From an uncultured Desulfobulbus sp. (lineage in GTDB: Bacteria > Desulfobacterota > Desulfobulbia > Desulfobulbales > Desulfobulbaceae): 64,000 nt of DNA. The position numbers and the translations under genes are program-made. Below the pieces are notes generated by a model. The model was not told the origin of the DNA and did not search any database. It worked only from the letters and a program-made list of their open reading frames with translations. The stretch's first letter is position 1; every line of letters starts with the position of its first letter. Shown piece by piece: positions 45,031-52,279 of the stretch. The stretch covers positions 1,242,001 to 1,306,000 of the forward strand of contig NZ_OY760916.1 of assembly GCF_963664075.1 (NCBI RefSeq). Direction: 5' to 3'.

Positions 45031-45897
45031 TCAAAGAACAATATCCAATCCCTTCGCAATAAACCGTCCCAGTGTAGTCACAACGTCCGAGTTCGTACCA
45101 GGTGTGAATTTAAGATTGATGTAAACGGATTGTATTGCGGGCAAATTATCAGAAGGGCGGGCGTGACGACAGCCTTTGGCGGTTGTATCGGTGGTGACGG
45201 CCGCTATGGCTAAACCTCCCTGGACTGCCGCCAACAGCCCGGCCAGGCTGGGGCTTCCATAGGCGATGCGGTATTTTCGTCCTGCCTTTTCAAGTGCTTT
45301 CAGCGCGTTATCACGGTAACAGCAGACGGGGTGAAAGAGAGCCAGGGGCAGGATTTCAAGCCCCGCAGGTTCCATGCGTTCGGGGAGCATCCAGGTCAGC
45401 TCCAGAGGCGATGCGTATTCGTTGGGCCTCTGGTCTGTCGCAATGATCAGATCAAGCTGAGCGTTGTTGAGCATTTCAGTCAAATGCGGGGTGTCGTCAC
45501 AGAAGACATCAACCTGTACCTGGGGCTGATTGACGGAAAACTCTTGCAGAATGCCGGGAAGATGTTTCATCGCGTAATCGTCTGGAGCCCCAAGCCGCAC
45601 CATGCCATTTAATCGAGGGGCAGAGACCGCGATAAGGGCTTCATCGTGTAACGCAAGCATCTTTGCTGAGTAACGGTAAAGTATTTCTCCTTCTGCCGTT
45701 AAGCTGACGCCCCTGCCTTCACGCTTAAAGAGCGTACATTCCAGGTCTTCTTCCAGTTTTTTTATCTGCATGCTGACCGCTGCCTGTGTTCGGTGCACAA
45801 GGGCGGCCGTCCGCGTAAAACTCCCTGTATCGGCTGCGACAAGAAATGAACGCAGCAGGTCTGGAGTGAGTTGAGCTGTGTTTAAGGTATTAGACAT
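45031..45897 (-). CDS. LysR-family transcriptional regulator
   Basis: A 288-residue LysR regulator. The N-terminal helix-turn-helix reads LLRSFLVAADTGSFTRTAAL, VHRTQAAVSMQIKKLEEDLE and CTLFKREGRGVSLTAEGE. The effector domain covers residues ~90-285 (MVRLGAPDDYAMKHLPGIL). It is transcribed away from a CMD-family gene 100 bp distant, the classical LysR-target arrangement, so it probably controls that gene from the shared promoter region at 45898-45998. The ATG at 45897 is used; an upstream ATG at 45921 is possible. Confidence 0.9.
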   Translation of the reverse strand: MSNTLNTAQLTPDLLRSFLVAADTGSFTRTAALVHRTQAAVSMQIKKLEEDLECTLFKREGRGVSLTAEGEILYRYSAKMLALHDEALIAVSAPRLNGMVRLGAPDDYAMKHLPGILQEFSVNQPQVQVDVFCDDTPHLTEMLNNAQLDLIIATDQRPNEYASPLELTWMLPERMEPAGLEILPLALFHPVCCYRDNALKALEKAGRKYRIAYGSPSLAGLLAAVQGGLAIAAVTTDTTAKGCRHARPSDNLPAIQSVYINLKFTPGTNSDVVTTLGRFIAKGLDIVL

Positions 45898-45998
45898 GCT
45901 TATGCTATAAACAAAAAACATTAGTTGGTCAAATATCTTGATCTTGAATATTGTTTCCCTGACGATACAGTTGATAGATAAACAGAAGGAGAACAGCT
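45898..45998. promoter_or_regulatory. Divergent promoter region of LysR and CMD genes
   Basis: A 101-bp AT-rich spacer between divergent start codons, where a LysR operator is expected. It contains ATCTTGAT, which with CTTGAATATTG gives partly symmetric T-N-A-like motifs, and AAGGAGAACAGCT as the ribosome binding site of the CMD gene at 45999. No -35/-10 pair is certain. Confidence 0.45.
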
Positions 45999-46346
45999 AT
46001 GCCTGAATCACAAATGGCAATTGCCCAACAAATCGGCGAGAACTGGGAAAAATACAACAAACTCATGCCCGAGGTTGCGGATCTCTATGATCAGTTTCAC
46101 GGTGAAATTTACAAAGATGGAACGGTTAAAGGCAAAGAAAAGAGATTGATGGCCATGGTGGGTGCTCTCGTGAGCGGATGCCGAGCCTGCATGCTCTATC
46201 AAACAGAAGAAGCATTGCATCTTGGAGCAACCGTTGATGAGATCCTGGAGAGCTGTGCGGTCGCAATTTCCCTTGGCGGAACAATGGCAGCCGGGGAGGT
46301 CACCCACATTATGGCGCTGTTGAAGGAAATGGGGAAGATCGACTAA
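45999..46346 (+). CDS. Carboxymuconolactone-decarboxylase-family protein (AhpD-like)
   Basis: A 115-residue member of the CMD/AhpD family. The conserved redox motif is SGCRACMLYQTEEALHLGAT, with the CxxC cysteines and downstream His of AhpD-type disulfide reductases. TVDEILESCAVAISLGGTM is the second conserved helix pair. Such proteins handle peroxides or act as gamma-carboxymuconolactone decarboxylases; the CxxC form suggests redox chemistry. Divergent from the LysR gene, which may activate it under oxidative conditions. It has a strong AAGGAGAA ribosome binding site. Confidence 0.88.
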   Translation: MPESQMAIAQQIGENWEKYNKLMPEVADLYDQFHGEIYKDGTVKGKEKRLMAMVGALVSGCRACMLYQTEEALHLGATVDEILESCAVAISLGGTMAAGEVTHIMALLKEMGKID

Positions 46347-46698
46347 TCGAGAGTGAAAAATAAGGTTCAGTCTTTTGTCCTGCGTGAGAACATGATTAGG
46401 GTGGCAATTTGTTTTCATTTCGGCAGTGGTTCCGCTGCTCACTCCATCTTCCCGTCTATTCGCTCCGTTCTGTTCGCCACCGTCCCTTCCTGAATTGCCC
46501 CTGCCTGATTTTGACTATAAATAATTTCAGTAGGTCCAAATCTTTTCAGATATCTCCACCTGAATCCGTGAGCAGTCCAGTTCTGCCTAGGGACATGGAA
46601 TCAGAGAGAGTGGCGAGGAAATTCTCCATGGGCTCGGGGGCGACCAGGGCGCATTGCAAGCGGGCAATGCCTGTAATCATCAGTTTTGTAGGAGCGGA
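46347..46698. other. Intergenic region upstream of the PAS kinase
   Basis: About 350 bp without a convincing gene. Weak overlapping frames on both strands carry no known motif. The right edge has GTAGGAGCGGA, the ribosome binding site of the kinase at 46699. Confidence 0.35.
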
Positions 46699-48387
46699 AT
46701 GTCTTCAATGCAGGAACTCATTAAGCGCAATCAATACTTAGAAGAGTTAACAGCCAGTTTGGCAACGCAGCTCAGTCAAGCAACCGAAGAGCTGCAAAAG
46801 ACCAAAGAACTCTTAGGCCATGAGGTGGCAGAGCGCAGGCGTACCGAAAACGCCTTGCTGGAGGAGCAGTTGCTCTCAAAATCCATTCTGGAAAGTCTGC
46901 CCGGTATTTTTTATCTCTACTCCTATCCCGAGCTGGAATTGATTTTATGGAATAAGGAACATGAGTCGCTTCTGGGCTATGAGGACGGCGAAATTAAAGG
47001 ACGCCACGTGACCTCTTGGCATGCACCCAAGTTTGAAAATGATGTTCTTGCGGCCATCGACAATGTGATGAGCACGGGGAGAGCCTCAATTGAGGCTGAT
47101 CTCTTAACGAAAAGCGGGGAGGTTCTACCATTCCTTTTGACGGGCATTCGTTTCGAGTCGCAGGGGAAACGCTATTTAATGGGGATAGGAATTGAGATTA
47201 CTGAGCAAAAGCGAGCAGAAGCAGAAACTGAGGAGTTGCAAAAACAGTTAACTCAAGCGCAGAAAATGGACTCAATAGGTAGGCTTGCCGGAGGCGTTGC
47301 CCATGATTTCAATAACATGCTCAGCGTGATTATCGGCCACACCGACCTGGCCATGATGCAGATGGAAAAGAGTGACCCGTTATACTCCCGAATTGAACGC
47401 ATTAAAGAGGCTGGGGAAAGGTCGGCTGATCTGACAGGGCAACTCCTTGCCTTTGCCAGAAAGCAGACCATCGCCCCTAAAATTCTTGATCTCAATCACA
47501 GCATTTCTGAAATGATACGAATGCTGCAACGACTCATTGGTGAAGATATCGAACTTGGCTGGTTTCCTGCTGAAGATGTCTTGAGTGTCAAGATGGATCC
47601 TGGTCAGATCAACCAGATCCTGGTGAATCTCTGTGTCAATTCACGTGATTCGATCTCTAACACAGGAAAGATAACCATTGAAACAGGGATCGCTGTCTTT
47701 GACGAGACCTACTGCACCAAGCATGTGTACTGTAAGGCAGGAGAATATGTCTTCCTGGCCGTCAGTGATACGGGCTGCGGTATGGAAGCTGAGACCCTGG
47801 AGAACATATTTGAGCCCTTTTATACCACCAAGGCAGCTGGCAAGGGAACCGGTCTTGGCTTGGCCACGGTGTACGGGATTGTGAAACAGAATAACGGATT
47901 CATCAACGCCTATAGTGAAGTACTGCAGGGGACTACCATGCGGGTATATCTGCCGTATCATCCCGCAGAGGACCTTTCAGAGCTTCCTTTGAAGGCAAAT
48001 CCACCAATACAGCGCGGGAATGAAACGATTCTTGTGGTTGAAGATGAACCGGCCATTCTTGAACTGATAGAGATGATGCTCCAGGAGTTGGGGTACTCGG
48101 TAATCTCAGCTGGCAGCCCAGATCAAGCGCTGTTGCTTGCTCGAACTTGTGAGCAAAAGATAGATCTGCTCGTAACCGATGTGATTATGCCCAACATGAA
48201 CGGCCGGGATCTGGCAGGAGAGGTTCTGAAGCTTCATCCTGACATCAGGTGTTTATATATGTCGGGGTATACAGCGAACGTCATTGCGCACCACGGTGTT
48301 TTGGATGATGGGGTTGATTTTATCCCCAAACCCTTTTCGGAACAAGATCTGGGGAAAAAAATTCGCGAGATTCTGGAGAGAATGTAA
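46699..48387 (+). CDS. Cytoplasmic PAS hybrid histidine kinase
   Basis: A 562-residue soluble hybrid kinase: N-terminal coiled coil (about 5-55), PAS domain (about 60-175, SLPGIFYLYSYPELELILWN), HisKA box IGRLAGGVAHDFNNMLSVII, HATPase (SDTGCGMEAETLENIFEPF, GKGTGLGLATVYGI) and receiver with acceptor Asp in LLVTDVIMPNMNGRD. From the HisKA box on it is closely similar to the 951-residue kinase at 27501-30356, including GYTANVIAH-GVLD near the end, so the two are paralogues with different sensors. ATG 46699 follows AGGAGCGGA. Confidence 0.92.
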   Translation: MSSMQELIKRNQYLEELTASLATQLSQATEELQKTKELLGHEVAERRRTENALLEEQLLSKSILESLPGIFYLYSYPELELILWNKEHESLLGYEDGEIKGRHVTSWHAPKFENDVLAAIDNVMSTGRASIEADLLTKSGEVLPFLLTGIRFESQGKRYLMGIGIEITEQKRAEAETEELQKQLTQAQKMDSIGRLAGGVAHDFNNMLSVIIGHTDLAMMQMEKSDPLYSRIERIKEAGERSADLTGQLLAFARKQTIAPKILDLNHSISEMIRMLQRLIGEDIELGWFPAEDVLSVKMDPGQINQILVNLCVNSRDSISNTGKITIETGIAVFDETYCTKHVYCKAGEYVFLAVSDTGCGMEAETLENIFEPFYTTKAAGKGTGLGLATVYGIVKQNNGFINAYSEVLQGTTMRVYLPYHPAEDLSELPLKANPPIQRGNETILVVEDEPAILELIEMMLQELGYSVISAGSPDQALLLARTCEQKIDLLVTDVIMPNMNGRDLAGEVLKLHPDIRCLYMSGYTANVIAHHGVLDDGVDFIPKPFSEQDLGKKIREILERM

Positions 48388-48970
48388 GAGAAAGGGGAAC
48401 GATTTGTGGGGCGGCCTTCGTCAAGCGGCGGCGCTGGCCCTCTTGATGATCACGTCTGTGTTGCCCTTGCCGAGGGGCGGGGTGATCTGAGGATAAACAG
48501 TTGGGATTTTTTCACAAAAGCGAGCTGATTTAGCGGGCTTTGCAACGCCTACATGGGAATCTTGAATAATTGCTTGTTCTGTCAATCCCGGCGTCACGCA
48601 TAACATGGTATTCTCGGAGTCTGGAATACTCCACAGTATCCAAGACACCCTAATTGTTTTAAGCCTTGTTAGTCTATTTTCCTATCGTTCCAGAAGGTTG
48701 GAGTGGGTCGCTCCTTATTCAACAATGCACGCTCATTTATCTTCAATGCAACATCCTTGATAGCCGCTTATTCAGAAAAACGTTTATTCGGAGAAATTTC
48801 CGGAATTTTTTGTCAATGGTAACAGTGGGGAAGATATCTTGCTGGATCTTGGTTTGTGTCTGGGAGGGGGGGAGGTGCCAGCCCATGGAGCAGGTGAACG
48901 TCTGCCCAGGGCCTGTAGCTTGTGAGCTCGATTATTGCCACACTGAAAAGTCTTGTCTCCTGGGTAACCA
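48388..48970. other. Gene-free region with dispersed repeat copy 2
   Basis: About 580 bp. The left part holds the repeat at 48554-48650. The rest is AT-rich with a G-run (GGAGGGGGGGAGG near 48868) and no credible gene. Short frames (48421-48648 minus, 48666-48998 plus) are repeat-derived or lack any protein character. Confidence 0.4.
48554..48650. repeat. Dispersed intergenic repeat, copy 2
   Basis: It matches the repeat at 21891-22053 at both ends: TGGGAATCTTGAATAATTGC then CAATCCCGGCGTCACGC, and finally CAAGACACCCTA. It is about 97 bp long and lacks the ~60-bp middle portion present in the other copy. It lies between two unrelated genes. Confidence 0.7.
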
Positions 48971-49741
48971 CTACACGGAGGCTCCCCTCATTGAATGAAT
49001 GTCATTTTCTCGGGGGCTCAACGAACTGTGAGCTGAAGGTCCAGCTCTGTCGATCAGTTTATGTGGTGCTTGATATTCCGGATTTATGGAATATTTCCTT
49101 TTTTTCTGCCGTCTTAAGCCAGCAAGAGCTGTTAATCCGGTTCCCCAGAGTAGAAACGTCGATGGTTCCGGGACTGGTACTCCATACACAACATGCACTT
49201 GGGTTGTTAAAAATATATTTTTTGTGAACTCAGTATCATAGAGTATCCCCCCGTTAGAGGTGTAGCTCACTGCATTATGGTTTAATGCATAGGGAGAAAT
49301 AGCTCCTATTTCATAGAGGGGATTTTTATTCCCACTTGCTTGGAAATGTTGATATTCAGTGGGGATGAAGGATGCATTATATTCCGAAATGAAATTGAAG
49401 AATTCAGCAGACTGGTATTCCCAGTATTGCGCACAGCTCTCGACTAGAGTGCCATAGGATACCATCATCCAATAAAGGCTGTAAGTTTCGGAGGTTAACT
49501 TGTCGTCTATACCATCTGAATTTAGATCAAAATAGATGATGTGATTGGCGATAGATGTTTCTTTTTCTTGAAAAGTGAGCCCATATTGATATTGCAAATG
49601 AGTATCAAGAATGATGCCTGTGTGATCATCTAGAAAATAGCCCGAGCCCTCAGCTAGTTCGATAAATGCTGCATTAGTTGTATTCGTTACACCTAGTGCA
49701 AGTAGCTCGATGGTAATGATTATTAATGATATAGATTTCAT
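48971..49741 (-). CDS. PEP-CTERM sorting-signal exported protein with C-terminal extension
   Basis: A 256-residue exported protein: signal peptide (IIITIELLALGVTNTTNAAF), a beta-rich mature region with several aromatic and Asn/Ser-rich stretches, then the motif VPEPSTFLLWGTGLTALAGL followed by RRQKKRK, which is the PEP-CTERM signal (Pro-Glu-Pro, hydrophobic helix, basic end) recognised by exosortase. Proteins of this class normally stop right after the basic residues. Here the frame continues for about 40 residues (YSINPEYQAPHKLIDRAG and on). No exosortase gene is in this window. Confidence 0.85.
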   Translation of the reverse strand: MKSISLIIITIELLALGVTNTTNAAFIELAEGSGYFLDDHTGIILDTHLQYQYGLTFQEKETSIANHIIYFDLNSDGIDDKLTSETYSLYWMMVSYGTLVESCAQYWEYQSAEFFNFISEYNASFIPTEYQHFQASGNKNPLYEIGAISPYALNHNAVSYTSNGGILYDTEFTKNIFLTTQVHVVYGVPVPEPSTFLLWGTGLTALAGLRRQKKRKYSINPEYQAPHKLIDRAGPSAHSSLSPRENDIHSMRGASV

Positions 49742-49932
49742 TTATTTATAATAAATATGAATTGTTCTGTTTTATTATCAAAAAACCATGAAAATTTATG
49801 CAAAAAATATTCCAATCATCAGGGAATTGGTGGGATATATTATTCATTTTTTGTGCAGAGTTTACGAGCCAATAGCTCAACTCGTTAGGCAGAATGGAAG
49901 AGCTTTCTAGGGTTATAATATATGGTCTTGAA
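49742..49932. other. AT-rich intergenic region
   Basis: About 190 bp between two minus-strand genes for exported proteins; it holds the promoter of the PEP-CTERM gene. CTCGTTAGGC at 49883-49892 looks like an attC R' core, but no matching L or R'' arms are present upstream, so I do not call a site. Confidence 0.35.
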
Positions 49933-50532
49933 TCACCTCTGTGGAATCATGTTCTGGAACGAGCTGAACATGCACATAGATTGGGCCGCACAGTCGACGG
50001 GGGGGTGAATAGGCGTGGAGGCCATACACTGCTGGGTGGTCGGCGTCCAACTTGGACAGACCTGAAGACAGCTCTGATAGGCGGCCTCTGTATCCTCGGA
50101 CGTGGCTCCATCGCCGTACCCCGCGCATTTTGCATAATTCCGACAGGCTTTCTGACAGCCGGATCCCGCCTCCGTAGGCGTAGTAATTTCTCCCGCATCA
50201 TCTGTCTTCGCGCAGTAGGGTGATTCGTCAAAAATTTGGGCGCAGGAGTCTGCAGCATCGATACAGTCGGCAGTTTCCTGGGTCCAGTCGGCTCCACACA
50301 TGAGCAGGCAGGACGACTCTTCCAAAATGCCATTTTCAAGGTCGCGGCCTACGGTGTTGTCACTGGCAACATCTTCAGCACAGAGGTCCCTGAGCTGGGT
50401 GCAGAGGGTGAGGCAATCCTCGGAGGTAAGCTTTGGCTCCGGATCATCCTTCGCTGCGAAAGCCACTGTCTGCTCTCTGCAAAGGCTCAGAACATTCAGG
50501 AGGAGGAACGCAAAAAGGAGGATTTTTTTCAT
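49933..50532 (-). CDS. Secreted cysteine-rich hypothetical protein
   Basis: A 199-residue protein with an export signal (ILLFAFLLLNVLSLC) and a mature part holding about 17 cysteines in paired spacings (CLTLCTQLRDLC, CLLMCGADW, CQKACRNYAKC, CLQVCPSW). The repeated CxxxC pattern indicates four or more similar disulfide-linked helical hairpins. The first Cys in the signal (LSLC) could be a lipobox, so it may be a lipoprotein. I do not recognise a family. It is acidic and probably extracellular or at the outer surface; no transport partner is adjacent. Confidence 0.78.
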   Translation of the reverse strand: MKKILLFAFLLLNVLSLCREQTVAFAAKDDPEPKLTSEDCLTLCTQLRDLCAEDVASDNTVGRDLENGILEESSCLLMCGADWTQETADCIDAADSCAQIFDESPYCAKTDDAGEITTPTEAGSGCQKACRNYAKCAGYGDGATSEDTEAAYQSCLQVCPSWTPTTQQCMASTPIHPPVDCAAQSMCMFSSFQNMIPQR

Positions 50533-50762
50533 TATCGGGTCCCTTGCTGGTGGTGGCAGATTGTATTTGCTTGAACAAAGGATATTTTATCGCATTTACG
50601 TGCGTTGACAAAAAAATATTCTGTAAACTCAGGAACTGAGTTGCTCCGTCTGTTCTTTGGCGTTTAAACAGCACAGAAAATATATCTGTCAAGGCCGGGA
50701 GGAGAAAGGGGGAAAAAGGGGGGCAGAGGAGGACGACACCCTCTTCGGGGAAGGAAGAAAAC
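50533..50762. other. Intergenic region between exported-protein gene and operon terminator
   Basis: About 230 bp with an AT-rich part near 50560-50640, presumably holding the promoter of the Cys-rich gene, and a purine-rich tract GGAGGAGAAAGGGGGAAAAAG near 50697-50720. No gene is seen. Confidence 0.35.
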
Positions 50763-50789
50763 AGGCGGCAGCGGAAAGTGATGCCGCCT
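50763..50789 (-). terminator. Intrinsic terminator of the NuoEFG/Nfn-like operon
   Basis: On the minus strand AGGCGGCA and TGCCGCCT form a perfect 8-bp stem with an 11-nt loop, followed by GTTTTCTTCC. It begins 22 bp after the stop of the last gene (50811). A textbook GC stem with U-rich tail. Confidence 0.8.
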
Positions 50790-50810
50790 GAACAATGAGG
50801 TTGTTGTTTT

Positions 50811-52262
50811 TCATGCCTGGGGCGGATCAACGCCCATCAGGTAGCGGTGCATGTAGAAGGCCGCCTTCTTTCCTTGGCCCATGGCGCTGATGACCGTGGC
50901 GGCACCGGAGACGATATCGCCGCCGGCGAAAACACCGAGCTTGGAGGTCATCATGGAGTCATCATCGGTGTTAATGGTGCCCCAGCGAGAGGTCTCGATT
51001 TCCAGGGATGTCTGGGGGACCAGTGGGTTGGGGCGGTTACCGATGGCCACAATCACTGTATCTGCCGGGACAATATACTCGCTGCCCTCAACCGTGACCG
51101 GACGACGGCGGCCGGAGGCATCCGGTTCGCCCAGCTCCATCTTGAGGCATTCCACTCCGGTGACCCGATTCTGCTCGTCAATCACGATGCGTTTTGGGTT
51201 GGTGAGCATATGAAACTCGACCCCTTCTTCTTCGGCGTGATGGATTTCTTCATCACGGGCAGGCATCTCCGCCTTGGAACGGCGGTAAACGATGGCTGAA
51301 TCCGCACCCAGCCGCAGCGCGGTGCGGGCGGCATCCATTGCCACGTTGCCACCACCCACGGTTACTGCCCGATGGGGGCGGATGGGCGAGGTGGCAAAGC
51401 GGGGAAAGTCAATGGCCCGCATCAGGTTGGCCCGGGTGAGAAATTCGTTGGCGGAGAAGACGCCGATGGCGTTTTCATTTTCAATGCCCAGAAACATGGG
51501 CAGTCCCGCACCGGTGGCGATAAAAACAGAGTCAAAACCTTCTGCAAGCAACTGATCCACGGTTTCCGACTTGCCGATGACGTAGTCGGTGTGGATGGTC
51601 ACCCCTAACTTTTTGAGACTGTTGACCTCGTACTGGACAATCTCTTTGGGCAGACGAAACTGGGGAATGCCGTACATCAACACGCCGCCAGCCAGGTGCA
51701 GCGCCTCGAACATGACGACCTCATGGCCCCAGCGGGCAAGTTCTCCGGCCACTGTGATTCCTGCAGGCCCCGCACCGACGATGGCCACTTTTTTTCCTGT
51801 TGCCGGTGCCTTGAGGGGATCAGGCATACCACCGTGTTTCCGGGTATAATCAGCCGCAAAACGCTCCAGGCGGCCAATGGCCACGGGTTCGCTTTTTTTG
51901 CCCAGAATACAGCGCGACTCGCACTGGCTCTCCTGGGGGCAGACACGCCCACAAACCGCAGGCAGGGCCGTATGCTCTTTAAGTTTGACCAAGGCGCCCA
52001 CAAAGTTACCGCTGGCGATCTCTTTAATAAACGAGGGGATATGAATGGAAACCGGGCAGCCATCCACGCAGCCGGGTTTCTTACACTGAATGCAGCGCGA
52101 GGCCTCGAGCATGGCGGTCTCTTCGCTGTAGCCCCGGGGTACCTCTTCAAAGTTGGTCCGACGCCGACGCGGATCCTGCTCCGGCATGGGCTGGCGCGGA
52201 ACTTTTGCCCGGCCTTTTTTCGGGGATGGGGTCTGCTCAGCCGTGGTATCGTTGGTTGTCAT
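50811..52262 (-). CDS. NfnB/GltD-like NADPH-dependent FAD oxidoreductase
   Basis: A 483-residue flavoprotein of the glutamate synthase small subunit / NfnB / SudA family. The N-terminal 4Fe-4S domain has CIQCKKPGCVDGCPV and CGRVCPQESQCESRC. The FAD site is KVAIVGAGPAGITVAGELA and the NADPH site VTVGGGNVAMDAARTALRLG, and the end holds GVFAGGDIVSGAATVISAMG. In NfnAB this subunit carries the bifurcating flavin and reduces ferredoxin and NAD+ with NADPH. It is the last gene of a four-gene operon, 17 bp after the NuoG/NfnA fusion. ATG 52262 has GGAG upstream. Confidence 0.93.
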   Translation of the reverse strand: MTTNDTTAEQTPSPKKGRAKVPRQPMPEQDPRRRRTNFEEVPRGYSEETAMLEASRCIQCKKPGCVDGCPVSIHIPSFIKEIASGNFVGALVKLKEHTALPAVCGRVCPQESQCESRCILGKKSEPVAIGRLERFAADYTRKHGGMPDPLKAPATGKKVAIVGAGPAGITVAGELARWGHEVVMFEALHLAGGVLMYGIPQFRLPKEIVQYEVNSLKKLGVTIHTDYVIGKSETVDQLLAEGFDSVFIATGAGLPMFLGIENENAIGVFSANEFLTRANLMRAIDFPRFATSPIRPHRAVTVGGGNVAMDAARTALRLGADSAIVYRRSKAEMPARDEEIHHAEEEGVEFHMLTNPKRIVIDEQNRVTGVECLKMELGEPDASGRRRPVTVEGSEYIVPADTVIVAIGNRPNPLVPQTSLEIETSRWGTINTDDDSMMTSKLGVFAGGDIVSGAATVISAMGQGKKAAFYMHRYLMGVDPPQA

Positions 52263-52279
52263 TGTTTTACTCCAATTCG

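Noticed and set aside
49860..49910. tRNA-like or attC-like sequence with CTCGTTAGGC
   Set aside because: No cloverleaf can be formed and no partner arms for an attC are found upstream.
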